64,000 nt of DNA from Methylomonas sp. AM2-LC (GCF_039904985.1 NZ_CP157005.1:3367501-3431500); one strand, 5' to 3'; positions 20,201 through 28,009 are shown, numbered from the stretch's first letter. Program-made: numbers and translations. Notes: generated by a model not told the origin, from the sequence alone.

Positions 20201-20884
20201 AAGTTCGGTATGCATTGCAGTGGCGACGACAACCGCCAGCCCTGTGCCTGACGCAATACTCCCGCCCATAAACAACATATTTTTACGCTCGGCAAGCGGG
20301 ATTACACCAGCACTTAATACTGCAGTTTGTTTTAGGATGGGATCAGATTCGCCAGTTAATGCAGCTTCCATGCAGCGAAGAGACGCTGTTTCCAATAATC
20401 GGGCATCCGCAGCGATTAAATCACCAGCTTCTAGCTCCAGTATGTCACCCACCACCACAAACGCAGCTGGAATTGAAATGAGTTGCCCATCACGCCGCAC
20501 CTTAGCCTGTGGAGCGGTCATTTTTTTTAGTGCCAGAATAGACTTTTCTGCCGTATATTCCTGATAGAAACCAATAATAGCGTTAAGAATAACAATAGTC
20601 AGGATGGCAATAGCGTCTAAAGTTTCCCCCATCACAGACGAAATAATGCCTGCCACTATTAATATCCAAATAACAAGACTATTGAACTGGCTAAAAAACA
20701 TTAGCCATGGATTGATCGTTTTACCTTCCTGTAATTCGTTTAAACCATTGTTCGCCAAGCGAGTTGCTGCTGCCTGCGTAGAAAGCCCTAAGGCACTTAC
20801 ACCTAGCTTTACCAATACCTCATGACTGGACAAACTATGCCAGCATTCAGTTATTTCGAGTGGGATGAGCGTTAACTTCGTCAT
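17300..20884 (-). CDS. P-type (Ca2+-class) ATPase fused to a YihY/BrkB membrane domain
   Basis: A 1194-residue single reading frame. Residues about 1-900 are a P2A cation ATPase: TGES (177-180), PEGLP in M4 (295-299), phosphorylated Asp in ICTDKTGTLT (about D338), MAGDGVNDAPA, and the M6 motif NLVTDGLPALCLATEP, which matches SERCA-like Ca2+ pumps. Residues about 909-1194 form a second module with about six membrane spans (AFAYFAFFSLFPMILLF, WSAIQFFTNL, YGAFGGIMALLLWLYVSG), typical of YihY/BrkB proteins, usually separate genes of about 290 residues. No stop or frameshift lies between them. The open frame extends 54 codons upstream; MTKLTLIPLE at 20884 is the family-like start, 31 nt from the predicted transcription start. 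The ion and the role of the YihY part are unknown. Confidence 0.9.
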   Translation of the reverse strand: MTKLTLIPLEITECWHSLSSHEVLVKLGVSALGLSTQAAATRLANNGLNELQEGKTINPWLMFFSQFNSLVIWILIVAGIISSVMGETLDAIAILTIVILNAIIGFYQEYTAEKSILALKKMTAPQAKVRRDGQLISIPAAFVVVGDILELEAGDLIAADARLLETASLRCMEAALTGESDPILKQTAVLSAGVIPLAERKNMLFMGGSIASGTGLAVVVATAMHTELGLIAGLIKAAADDQSTPLQRRLDAFGRILVWVALVIVVLLFCLGLLRGTPVFELTMTAISLAVAAVPEGLPAVVTVALSVGVLRMARRGALVRKLPAVETLGSTSVICTDKTGTLTLGQMTVRAFYVDGQNYAVSGEGYGPVGEVRRQDQVVTVLNCPAMQALTSIILGCNNAHLLQEEGVWKTLGDPTEGALLAAAGKVGGDRVSIELECPKQLEMPFDSDRKRSSVVRLMPDGKLRAFTNGAPGALLSLCTHLYTEAGIRPLTIQDSEHILAQTTLMANKALRVLASAYRDLEDDIANLTAVNVERKLVFVGLSGMYDPPRPEAKSAVEKCHTAGIRVVMITGDHPHTAMAIAKEIGIASDKEIAITGLELDQLSDTQLQAQVAGIAVFARVTAANKLRIIRAWKANDAVVAMAGDGVNDAPAIRGADIGITMGKSGTEVTKQAADMILTDDNFATIVAAVEEGRGIYENIRKTLLYLLAGGSGELLLMTICVLAGLPAPLLPIHLLWINLVTDGLPALCLATEPIDADLMKYTPRRRSERMTNPRFFQTMLLTGMLTAGIVFAVYVYALQSGNTESARSYAFAGLVFAELLRSFGARHERKPVWRLSLFTNINLVMVVVVSLGLQVLSQHYAPMERILKTTEMSLQDCLLLLVVSAIPLLVLELLKQYRHAKSYQPKVTTSYLSGFTSWLGNIGLLVTHAVKKFVQINASQSAAAFAYFAFFSLFPMILLFVTFAALFIDREQAGMVVITYIKTYIPIGADMQGYLFNSLTQVVKTSGPVSVVALVTLLWSAIQFFTNLITATNQAWGDVSGKWWQLPLQSLLFLALMLCVLMMGITAPVLVGMMERFLLPIMDFGVWFNPLMSTVISSLLVFFSLSLFYRIVPVQPTPFSQVWASALCTTLLLQVTGGVFALYLAYFTNLNAIYGAFGGIMALLLWLYVSGCIFIFGACLSSGQALKNTMNQ

Positions 20885-20921
20885 ATAGTGTGCGGAAAAG
20901 CGACTAGTGGTTTTACAAATT

Positions 20922-20964
20922 AAGTTAAAACATGTGCTGAAATCCGTCTGTTGGCTAACGTACC
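20922..20964 (-). promoter_or_regulatory. Recurrent operator (degenerate) plus -10, ATPase-YihY gene
   Basis: TGTTGGCTAACGTACC (20949-20964, plus orientation) matches 8 of 10 fixed positions. Read toward the ATPase it is followed by GAC, and TAACTT (20927-20922), the same hexamer as in the crp/fnr-like promoter, puts the centre at -41.5 and the start near 20915. Confidence 0.5.
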
Positions 20965-21018
20965 TTGTAGACATTAATTTCCAGTGACAATCACTCCGAA
21001 TATTAAATGATGAATTTA

Positions 21019-21061
21019 TGTACGCAAACGTACTGAATTTGCGCATTCTATCTGATAAAAC
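21019..21061 (+). promoter_or_regulatory. Recurrent operator plus -10, 57-aa protein gene
   Basis: TGTACGCAAACGTACT (21019-21034) matches 9 of 10 fixed positions and is followed by GA. TAAAAC (21056-21061) gives a centre at -41.5 and a start near 21068. It forms a divergent pair with the operator at 20949-20964, each facing its own gene. Confidence 0.55.
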
Positions 21062-21215
21062 TAAACATACTTTAAGGCTATAGGATGTACAAAGTGAAGT
21101 GTATCTGTCGCGATTGATACGCTGCCGGTTGGTTCATCCTATAAAAACTGACCTTTTCGCAAAGTAGTTACAAATTAATCTCATTATTTTCGTAATCATT
21201 AATTGGGAACACAGC

Positions 21216-21389
21216 ATGGATAAAGAACAAATCAAAGATTTAAACTCAGAGTCGTTAGATGAATGTGAAGCATTTGTCGGAAATATAACGACAGACTGGG
21301 AGGTTGATACAGCAGGAAATGCATATCGAATAGGTAACAAAGCCATTGATAATAGTATTGATTTTAGCGAAGATTTTCAAGATTGCTAA
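21216..21389 (+). CDS. Small acidic protein, unrecognised (57 aa)
   Basis: Reads MDKEQIKDLNSESLDECEAF, then VGNITTDWEVDTAGNAYRIG, NKAIDNSIDF and SEDFQDC, and stops. It is strongly acidic, with no signal peptide or membrane span and two cysteines (about 17 and 57). I do not recognise a family. Support for its being real is the ATG with a GGGAAC-type ribosome site, position about 150 nt behind one of the recurrent operator-promoters, and resemblance in size and charge to CsbD-like stress proteins. It could instead be the first exposed piece of a longer leader. Confidence 0.55.
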   Translation: MDKEQIKDLNSESLDECEAFVGNITTDWEVDTAGNAYRIGNKAIDNSIDFSEDFQDC

Positions 21390-21428
21390 CTATTGGTATT
21401 TGTAATTTTATGTCCATTTTGAGTTGTA

Positions 21429-21442
21429 TTGAAAGCTATCAA
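21429..21442. promoter_or_regulatory. FNR-box-like dyad upstream of the ABC exporter operon
   Basis: TTGAAAGCTATCAA matches the FNR consensus TTGAT-N4-ATCAA at 9 of 10 fixed positions and lies in a longer dyad (GTTG..ATTGA / TCAAT..CAAC). A TATTTG (21466-21471) sits near -10 spacing. It lies about 160 nt before the exporter start. The match is short, so support is weak. Confidence 0.3.
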
Positions 21443-21602
21443 TCGCAACATACGTGATCAAAACCTATTTGTTACCAAAGACTAAAATCATTAAGGAAGC
21501 GAAAATCACTCCCACCCAGACGCAAACATTAACTAGACAAAACTTTAGCAGCCACAAATTAAAATATAGATTTCTGGCTGCAAATAAAGAGGCTGCCAGA
21601 CT

Positions 21603-22739
21603 ATGATGGGACTATTGAAGATAGCATTCAAATTACTGGTAAATGACAAAGGTAAATTTGCCGCCTTACTGATAGGTATTACCTTTGCTGTATTTTTAAT
21701 GGTGCAAATGACTTCCATTTTCGCCGGAATATTGCAAAAGGCCTCTGCGGTAGTCACCAATATTGGTGCAAAAATCTGGATTATGGACCCTTCTGTGACG
21801 ACAGTAGCCAATAGTATTCCCATGCCGGATTACGTGCAAGATGCAGTGCGCAGCATACCCGGTGTCAAATATGCAGTGCCCTTATACTCTGGAGGGGCAA
21901 CACTAAAGTTACGCAGCGGCAACTACCAGTCGGTGACGGTTATGGGTTTGGATGATACCTCTTTACTAGGCAGACCTGAATTGCTGGAAGGACATATAGA
22001 AGACATCTACGCAGAAAACGGTTTTATAGTGATCAAAGATTCGGAAATCGAAAAACTGGAGAATCCGGTAATCGGTACGGAATTTGAACTGAATGATCAC
22101 CGTGGCGTTATTGTCGGTATTGCTAAAGTGACCAATAACGGTTTGTTTGGCATTCCATCACTCTATACAACCTACAACCGCGCCATACAGTACATCCCCT
22201 CTGCCCGCTTTACCTCTTCTTATATTTTGGTGGAACCCAAGGCTGAAAGTGATATTGCATCTATCAAAAATGAAGTTGCAAAAATGGGTTATCTGGCACT
22301 GACCAATGAGGAGTTTTGCGACAATATTGCCGCATTTTACAAGTACAAAACCGGGATAGGTACCAATATCCTGTTAATGACTATTATCAGTTTTGTGGTC
22401 GGACTGTCTATTTCTGGACAAACTTTCTACACCTTTATTCTAGAGAACCTAGATAAATTTGGCGCGTTAAAAGCCATAGGTGCCAAAAGTCGTGAATTGA
22501 TCATCATGATTGTTTTCCAGGCCGGATTTACCGCGCTTACAGGTTATGGATTAGGCGTCGGTCTATGTACCTTAATGATTATATTAGCCAAAATGCGTTT
22601 ACCTAATTATGCCAGCATAGTGACCTACACCGATTTAGGCTTGGCCTTTGTAATGGTACTAATCATTGCCATATTTTCCAGTTATATCGGTGTCAGAAAA
22701 GTGTTAAAGATAGAACCATTCGACGTGTTTAGGGGTTGA
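21603..22739 (+). CDS. DevC-like ABC exporter permease (FtsX/MacB fold)
   Basis: A 378-residue membrane protein with one N-terminal span (KFAALLIGITFAVFLMVQMT), a periplasmic domain (about 45-255) and three C-terminal spans (NILLMTIISFVVGLSISG, IIMIVFQAGFTALTGYGLG, LAFVMVLIIAIFSSYIGVR), ending in EPFDVFRG. This is the MacB/FtsX topology, and the sequence style is that of DevC-type permeases of DevBCA exporters. Two adjacent ATGs begin the frame; GAGG lies about 10 nt upstream. It is followed after one base by the ATPase gene. The substrate is unknown; DevBCA-type pumps export glycolipids or amphiphiles. Confidence 0.87.
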   Translation: MMGLLKIAFKLLVNDKGKFAALLIGITFAVFLMVQMTSIFAGILQKASAVVTNIGAKIWIMDPSVTTVANSIPMPDYVQDAVRSIPGVKYAVPLYSGGATLKLRSGNYQSVTVMGLDDTSLLGRPELLEGHIEDIYAENGFIVIKDSEIEKLENPVIGTEFELNDHRGVIVGIAKVTNNGLFGIPSLYTTYNRAIQYIPSARFTSSYILVEPKAESDIASIKNEVAKMGYLALTNEEFCDNIAAFYKYKTGIGTNILLMTIISFVVGLSISGQTFYTFILENLDKFGALKAIGAKSRELIIMIVFQAGFTALTGYGLGVGLCTLMIILAKMRLPNYASIVTYTDLGLAFVMVLIIAIFSSYIGVRKVLKIEPFDVFRG

Positions 22740-22740
22740 G

Positions 22741-23442
22741 ATGCCAAACATCGCCATTACCGCCAAACAGTTGGTTAAATGGTTTGGTGAGGGTGAAGCC
22801 CGAACTAACGCGGTAAAAGAGGTTAGTTTCGAGATTAGATATGGCGAAGCATTTTTTCTGGTCGGCCCCTCTGGCAGCGGTAAAACTACACTGCTGAGCA
22901 TGATGTCCGGTATTCTCAGACCCAATTCGGGCAGTGTGTTAATTGACAACACCGATATCTGGAGCCTGGACAACGATGCCTTGGCCGATTTTCGCCTGAA
23001 TCGCATCGGCTTTGTATTTCAGGATTATCATTTATTCCCTCGCTTGAGCACGGTAGAAAATGTGGCCATTCCGCTTATTCTTAAACGCCGCAACTGGGAT
23101 GAGGCCATTCAAGAAGCCTTAAAGTTTCTGGATATTGTCGGGCTAAAAGATCGCGCACAATTGCCACCAGTTAAGTTGAGCGGCGGCGAGCAACAACGGG
23201 TTGCCATCGCCAGAGCGATGGTCAGCCAGCCCGATATTCTAATTTTTGATGAACCTACCGCTTCTCTGGATGGTGAAAGTGGCAAAAAAATCATGGCATT
23301 CGTTAAAAGCGACATTCTTAACGAAAAGCGTTGTGTATTGGTAGTCAGTCACGATAACCGTATTTTCGAATTTGCGGATCGCATTATGAAAATGGAAGAC
23401 GGTCAAGTCACCGCGATTGAAAAACAGGGATTAGCAAAATGA
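22741..23442 (+). CDS. DevA/LolD-like ABC transporter ATPase
   Basis: A 233-residue ATPase with Walker A GPSGSGKTT (about 41-49), Q-loop VFQDYHLFPRLS, signature LSGGEQQRVAIARA (about 143-156), Walker B ILIFDEPTASLD and switch His in VVSHDNRIFEF. It belongs to the MacB/LolD/DevA group that energises mechanotransmission exporters. It lies one base after the permease, and its stop overlaps the start of the membrane-fusion gene as ATGA (23439-23442). Confidence 0.93.
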   Translation: MPNIAITAKQLVKWFGEGEARTNAVKEVSFEIRYGEAFFLVGPSGSGKTTLLSMMSGILRPNSGSVLIDNTDIWSLDNDALADFRLNRIGFVFQDYHLFPRLSTVENVAIPLILKRRNWDEAIQEALKFLDIVGLKDRAQLPPVKLSGGEQQRVAIARAMVSQPDILIFDEPTASLDGESGKKIMAFVKSDILNEKRCVLVVSHDNRIFEFADRIMKMEDGQVTAIEKQGLAK

Positions 23443-24524
23443 ACAACAAGGTTATATTCATCGTTTCAGGTATTGGTGTGGTCATTGGTTTGGCTGCTGC
23501 GTATTTTTCAGGGGTGGTCAACAGTCCGCTTCAACCAGTATTCAATCCAGCACCAAACCCGTTCCCGCAGGGAATATACGCTAACGGTCTGATTGAGAGC
23601 AATCTGCCCAGTGGTGAAAACATCAATATTTTTCCTGAAGTATCCGGCGTCGTGACAAAAATAGGCGTCACAGAAGGTCAAAATATCCAGAAAGGTACAC
23701 CGCTCATAATGCTGGATGATGCTGTACAAAAAGCCACTACGGCGCAGTTGAAGGCGCAAGCTGATGCGGGTCTGATCATGTTGGAAGAACTAAAGCATCA
23801 ACCCCGCCAAGAAGTACTGGCTGTTGCCAAAGCCCAGTTAGCTGTGGCTAAAGCCAGTTTATACAGTGCTCAGGTGGTATTGGACAAACAAATGCAGTCG
23901 TTTACTCTTAATCCACAGTCTGTGAGCAAGGATACTTTGGATAACGACAGCAACGCCGTCAAAGTAGCTGAAGCCAATTTTGAATTGTTAAAAAAACAGT
24001 ATGAACTAACTAAGGCAGGTGCCTGGAGTTATGACATCAAAAATCAGGAAAAACTCTATCAGAACCTTTACAACAGCTACCTGGCGGCCAATGCTTTGTT
24101 ATCGAAATATAGCATCAAAGCAAAAGAGGATGGCAGAGTATTGAGTATTATGGCTGCAGTTGGTAGCTATGTGTCGCCACAAGGTATTTATGGTTCCTAT
24201 ACGCAGGATATGAACCCGGTACTGGTGCTGGGTAGCGCGCAAAATCAATTGGCTGTCAGATGTTTTATAGACGAAATACTGGTCCCCAAATTACCCGCCA
24301 CCTCTAAAATGCAGGGTAAAATGTTTATTCGCGGCACTAACACTAGTATTCCGTTGCAATTTGTGCGCATCCAACCCTATATTTCACCTAAAATCGAATT
24401 GTCCAATCAAAAAACTGAGCGGGTTGATGTACGCGTATTAACCATCCTGTTCAACTTTGCTAACACCGCAGAGCTAAACCTGTATCCGGGACAGCTGGTT
24501 GATGTTTATATTGGTGAAAAATGA
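23439..24524 (+). CDS. HlyD/DevB-like membrane-fusion protein
   Basis: A 361-residue periplasmic adaptor: an N-terminal anchor (VIFIVSGIGVVIGLAAAYFSG), a biotinyl-lipoyl strand set (FPEVSGVVTKIGVTEGQNIQKGTPLIMLD), a helical hairpin (about 85-215, LKAQADAGLIMLEELKHQ to SYLAANALLSKY), and a beta-barrel C-terminus (YPGQLVDVYIGEK). It bridges the DevC-like permease to the NodT-type outer-membrane factor encoded next, with which it overlaps by 4 nt (ATGA, 24521-24524). Confidence 0.9.
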   Translation: MNNKVIFIVSGIGVVIGLAAAYFSGVVNSPLQPVFNPAPNPFPQGIYANGLIESNLPSGENINIFPEVSGVVTKIGVTEGQNIQKGTPLIMLDDAVQKATTAQLKAQADAGLIMLEELKHQPRQEVLAVAKAQLAVAKASLYSAQVVLDKQMQSFTLNPQSVSKDTLDNDSNAVKVAEANFELLKKQYELTKAGAWSYDIKNQEKLYQNLYNSYLAANALLSKYSIKAKEDGRVLSIMAAVGSYVSPQGIYGSYTQDMNPVLVLGSAQNQLAVRCFIDEILVPKLPATSKMQGKMFIRGTNTSIPLQFVRIQPYISPKIELSNQKTERVDVRVLTILFNFANTAELNLYPGQLVDVYIGEK

Positions 24525-26098
24525 CCAATGGCAGCGTTCCTATGAATATACGATTAGCCAGCCGAGCAGCAGGCTCAGACAAGTTTCCAATGCAGCATTT
24601 AGGCATTATTAAGCTCACTATTGTTTTGCTGGCAGTATTGACAGGTTGTACGCTAGGCCCTGATTTTGTACAACCTGATCCACCTAAAGTTACAAGCTAT
24701 AACTATACATCTGACCCGGTTACCACCGCTGAGGCTGGCGGGATTAGCCAACATTTTGCGTTGGGTGACAAAATCAGCGCAGACTGGTGGCAGCTGTTTA
24801 ACTCCACCCCCTTAAACAGTATCGTAAAAGCAGCCATTGCCAATAATTTAGGCTTGCAGGCCGCTCAGGCTAATTTACGTCAAAGTCAGGCGACATTACA
24901 AGCAGGCTATGGCATCTTCTTTCCGCAAATTGATATGGGGTTTACCCCAAGCAGAAAACGCTTTTCAGCAGCCCAATTTGGTCAAACCTCTAAACCGACG
25001 ATTTTTAATTTGTACACCATTAGCTCCACCGTGAGTTATACGCTGGATGTATTTGGCGGCGAACGCCGCAGGATTGAAAGCCTAAAGGCGCAACAGGAAT
25101 TGCAGGGTTATACAGCACATGCTACCTATCTGACCCTGACGGGTAATGTGATCAACAGCATAATTACCAGTGCAGCATACAGTGCAGAAATCGATGCTAC
25201 CCAGCAATTAATCGACAATATTCATAAGCAGATAGACATCACAGTCATTCAAGTGCAAACCGGTACTGTTCCTTATCTGACCCTGCTCAGTTTACGCAGT
25301 CAATTAGCCGCGCTGGCAGCTACACTGCCACCGCTACAGCAAAAACTTGATCAAAGCGCACATTTACAAGCCAGCCTGATGGGTAAGGTACCCGCAGAAT
25401 GGCAAGCACCACCCATAAAATTGGAAGAATTGAAGCTACCAGCCAAAATGCCAGTGACCTTACCTTCCGATCTGATAAATCAGCGCCCGGATATACTGTC
25501 TGCCGCAGCACAACTGCACAGTGACAGTGCTAAAATCGGCGTAGCCACGGCCTCATTATTTCCAACCATCAGCCTAAGTGCATCGTATGGCTACAATAAC
25601 ACTTCCCTGGCCGACCTATTCATCAGTCACGGTAACATCTGGGCCATGGCTGGCAACTTTGCGCAACCTTTGTTTCACGGTGGCACTATCTGGTTTAACC
25701 GTAAAGCGGCCATAGAGACTTATGAAAGCTCTCTGGCCAATTATCGGCAAACAGTCATCAGCGCTTTCCAACAAGTTGCGGATACCCTTAAAGCCTTGGA
25801 ACATGACGCTGCAACTCAGGCAGCGCAATGGGATGCGTTGCAGAGCAGCAATGCTTCATTAGCATTGATCAACGCCAATTATCAAGCTGGATTGGTCAAT
25901 TATTTGCAGGTGCTTACAGTAAACAGTCAATATCAACAAGCCAGAATTGCCTATTTGCAAATTTTAGCGCAACGCTTTCAAGATAGCGTGGCGCTGTTTA
26001 TTGCATTAGGTGGTGAATGGAATACGACTACCCCGTCGGCATTGGAAAACAACCCAGATAACAAACAGTTGAGCAACGATGATACTGCCGCGCCCTAA
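24521..26098 (+). CDS. NodT-type outer-membrane efflux lipoprotein
   Basis: A TolC-fold protein of the NodT/OprM group, 525 residues from the coupled ATG at 24521. The true N-terminus may be the Met at 24590 (MQHLGIIKLTIVLLAVLTGC), which gives a compact lipoprotein signal with Cys in the LTGC lipobox. After it come ISADWWQLFNSTPLN, NNLGLQAAQANLRQSQATLQA and the family LINQRPDILSAAAQL and LVNYLQVLTVNSQYQQA. It completes a tripartite exporter with the three preceding genes. The 3' end overlaps the VIT1-like gene by 20 nt. Confidence 0.9.
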   Translation: MTNGSVPMNIRLASRAAGSDKFPMQHLGIIKLTIVLLAVLTGCTLGPDFVQPDPPKVTSYNYTSDPVTTAEAGGISQHFALGDKISADWWQLFNSTPLNSIVKAAIANNLGLQAAQANLRQSQATLQAGYGIFFPQIDMGFTPSRKRFSAAQFGQTSKPTIFNLYTISSTVSYTLDVFGGERRRIESLKAQQELQGYTAHATYLTLTGNVINSIITSAAYSAEIDATQQLIDNIHKQIDITVIQVQTGTVPYLTLLSLRSQLAALAATLPPLQQKLDQSAHLQASLMGKVPAEWQAPPIKLEELKLPAKMPVTLPSDLINQRPDILSAAAQLHSDSAKIGVATASLFPTISLSASYGYNNTSLADLFISHGNIWAMAGNFAQPLFHGGTIWFNRKAAIETYESSLANYRQTVISAFQQVADTLKALEHDAATQAAQWDALQSSNASLALINANYQAGLVNYLQVLTVNSQYQQARIAYLQILAQRFQDSVALFIALGGEWNTTTPSALENNPDNKQLSNDDTAAP

Positions 26099-26774
26099 GC
26101 CTGAAACTCACCGCATTAATCGCAGCGGCTGGCTACGCGCCGTGGTGCTGGGCGCTAACGATGGTATTATTTCCACCGCTAGCCTATTGGTAGGTGTTTC
26201 CACTGCCGGTTTAGAGCAGGTGTTGATGACTGGCATCGCCGGATTAGCGGCAGGTGCTATGTCCATGGCCGCCGGTGAATATGTGTCTGTGTATTCGCAA
26301 GCAGACATAGAAAGCGCCGATTTGCGTAAAGAACGTCTAGAACAGCAAAACTTTCCGGCTGCAGAACTACGTGAGCTGGCGGATATTTATGTCAAACGCG
26401 GCGTCACCCGTAAACTTGCCCTACAAATAGCCAAACAACTCATGCAGCATGATGCGCTGGGCGCACATGCCCGAGATGAACTTGGCATTTCCAGTGTTTT
26501 AACCGCCCGCCCACTTCAAGCTGCGCTGGCTTCTGCCGCCAGTTTTACCATTGGTGCCAGCCTACCGCTAATGGTTACGCTGTTTACTCCAGCCCCAGTG
26601 TTGCTGCCCTGGTTGACAGGCACAACGCTGATTTTTTTGGGCATATTAGGAGCAATTGCCGCGCAAATTGGCAATGCCAGTAAACTGCGCGGAGCTTGGA
26701 GAGTGATATTGTGGGGTGCTATTGCCATGGCGATTACAGCTGCTGTGGGGCGTTTATTCACTACTAAAATCTAA
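26079..26774 (+). CDS. VIT1/CCC1-family metal transporter
   Basis: A 231-residue membrane protein. The family pattern is clear: LRAVVLGANDGIISTASLLVGV (first span with Asn/Asp), AGAMSMAAGEYVSVYSQAD (second span with the conserved Met-Ser-Met and Glu-Tyr), a cytoplasmic helical region rich in Glu/Asp, and three C-terminal spans. VIT1/CCC1 proteins move Fe2+ or Mn2+ out of the cytosol. It overlaps the outer-membrane factor gene by 20 nt and is probably last in the exporter operon, since an inverted repeat follows at 26931. Confidence 0.9.
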   Translation: MILPRPKPETHRINRSGWLRAVVLGANDGIISTASLLVGVSTAGLEQVLMTGIAGLAAGAMSMAAGEYVSVYSQADIESADLRKERLEQQNFPAAELRELADIYVKRGVTRKLALQIAKQLMQHDALGAHARDELGISSVLTARPLQAALASAASFTIGASLPLMVTLFTPAPVLLPWLTGTTLIFLGILGAIAAQIGNASKLRGAWRVILWGAIAMAITAAVGRLFTTKI

Positions 26775-26930
26775 ACACAGCCGCATACCTACACTTAGCG
26801 TCAACGTAATCGTGGGCTTGTATGCGCAAAGGTAATTTCAAATACAGCGTGATACATAGATAACAAAACCCAATAAGAATTAAATAACCTGTAACATCAA
26901 TATAATAGTTATTTAATTTCAACAAGATAA

Positions 26931-26957
26931 AATAAGACATAAGAATTATGTCTTATT
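26931..26957. terminator. Inverted repeat, probable terminator of exporter operon
   Basis: A perfect 10-bp stem (AATAAGACAT / ATGTCTTATT) with a 7-nt loop lies 157 nt after the VIT1-like stop and just before the crp/fnr-like promoter. It is AU-rich with only a short T-run, so the efficiency is uncertain. Confidence 0.5.
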
Positions 26958-26983
26958 TAAAAACTTGCGGCTTATTTTTGCTA

Positions 26984-27026
26984 TGTGGGCTAGCGTACAG
27001 ATAGAATAGATATTTATTGATAACTT
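26984..27026 (+). promoter_or_regulatory. Recurrent operator plus -10, crp/fnr-like gene (autoregulation)
   Basis: TGTGGGCTAGCGTACA (26984-26999) matches 9 of 10 fixed positions and is followed by GA. TAACTT (27021-27026) gives a centre at -41.5, a start near 27033 and a leader of 55 nt to the regulator ATG. A regulator preceded by the window's recurrent operator suggests that it controls itself. Confidence 0.55.
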
Positions 27027-27087
27027 TATCAGACCTACTGATAGAATCATCTTTTCTTTTCCTTTCCTAGCTGAATACACTTCTCAC

Positions 27088-27888
27088 ATGACAAACCCAT
27101 GTAAACTTGGTAAAAATCAGCTTTTGGCCATACTTCCACCCGCTGAATTTGAGCAGCTTTCTGTCAATCTGGAGCCTATTGACTTGCAACTGGGTCAAGT
27201 GCTTTACGAATCAGGCGATGAGTTGCGCTATGTGTATTTCCCTACTACTTGCATAGTCTCTTTGCTTTACGTCATGGAAAATGGTGCTTCAGCAGAAATT
27301 GCAGTAGTAGGTAACGATGGCATACTCGGCGTAGCAACCTTTATGGGAGGCAAAACGATGCCTAATCGCGCAGTCGTGCAAAGCGCTGGCATTGCCTACC
27401 GTTTGAAAGCACATTTACTTTTGAATGAATTTAAGCGCTGTGGTGGTCGGCGTAAAGGCTTGCTGCATGATTTGCTGCTTCGCTATACGCAAGCACTGAT
27501 TACGCAAATGACGCAAACCGCCGCCTGCAACCGACATCATACTGTAGACCAACAACTGTGTCGCTGGCTACTTTTAAGTATTGACCGACTTACTTCAAAC
27601 GAATTGATCATGACCCAAGAACTCATTTCAAATATGCTGGGCGTACGCCGCGAAGGGGTTACGGAAGCCGCAGGCAAATTACAACGAGCAGGTTTGATAA
27701 ATTATGTTCGTGGCCATATTACCGTAATAGATAGACCAGGATTGGAACTACGCGTCTGCGAATGCTATCAGGTTGTCAAAACTGAATTTGCACGCTTACT
27801 ACCACTCTGTAACCCTTGTGATTCAATAGAATGTGTTACAACAATTCCAGCAAAAACACTTAAATTAAAATTAATGAAGTCTGATTAA
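27088..27888 (+). CDS. Crp/Fnr-family transcriptional regulator
   Basis: A 266-residue regulator with an N-terminal cyclic-nucleotide-binding-type barrel (about 12-135: LEPIDLQLGQVLYESGDELRYVYFP, GNDGILGVATFMGG), a dimer helix (about 125-150) and a C-terminal winged HTH (about 153-215: LIMTQELISNMLGVRREGVTEAAGKL, GHITVID). The recognition helix keeps the Arg-Glu pair (R188/E189) equivalent to CRP R180/E181 but has Glu where CRP has R185, so a changed operator is expected. The barrel lacks a clear cAMP phosphate-binding RXA motif, and there is no FNR-type N-terminal cysteine set, only C5. The C-terminal tail carries LCNPCDSIECV (C241, C244, C249), a possible metal or redox site. I infer that it binds the recurrent TGTNCG-N4-CGNACA operator. 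Confidence 0.92.
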   Translation: MTNPCKLGKNQLLAILPPAEFEQLSVNLEPIDLQLGQVLYESGDELRYVYFPTTCIVSLLYVMENGASAEIAVVGNDGILGVATFMGGKTMPNRAVVQSAGIAYRLKAHLLLNEFKRCGGRRKGLLHDLLLRYTQALITQMTQTAACNRHHTVDQQLCRWLLLSIDRLTSNELIMTQELISNMLGVRREGVTEAAGKLQRAGLINYVRGHITVIDRPGLELRVCECYQVVKTEFARLLPLCNPCDSIECVTTIPAKTLKLKLMKSD

Positions 27889-28009
27889 AAGATAGACCTA
27901 TACCATCTCCCTTGTTTATTAAATCGAAGTCAAACGATAACGAACCGGTCATTTGCAAAACCATTATTTCTATAATACCAACAGCGATGCGCACGTTATT
28001 ACCCAGCAA

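Noticed and set aside
20885..21046. 54-residue N-terminal extension of the ATPase
   Set aside because: It would cover the operator and -10 at 20922-20964 and has no family match.
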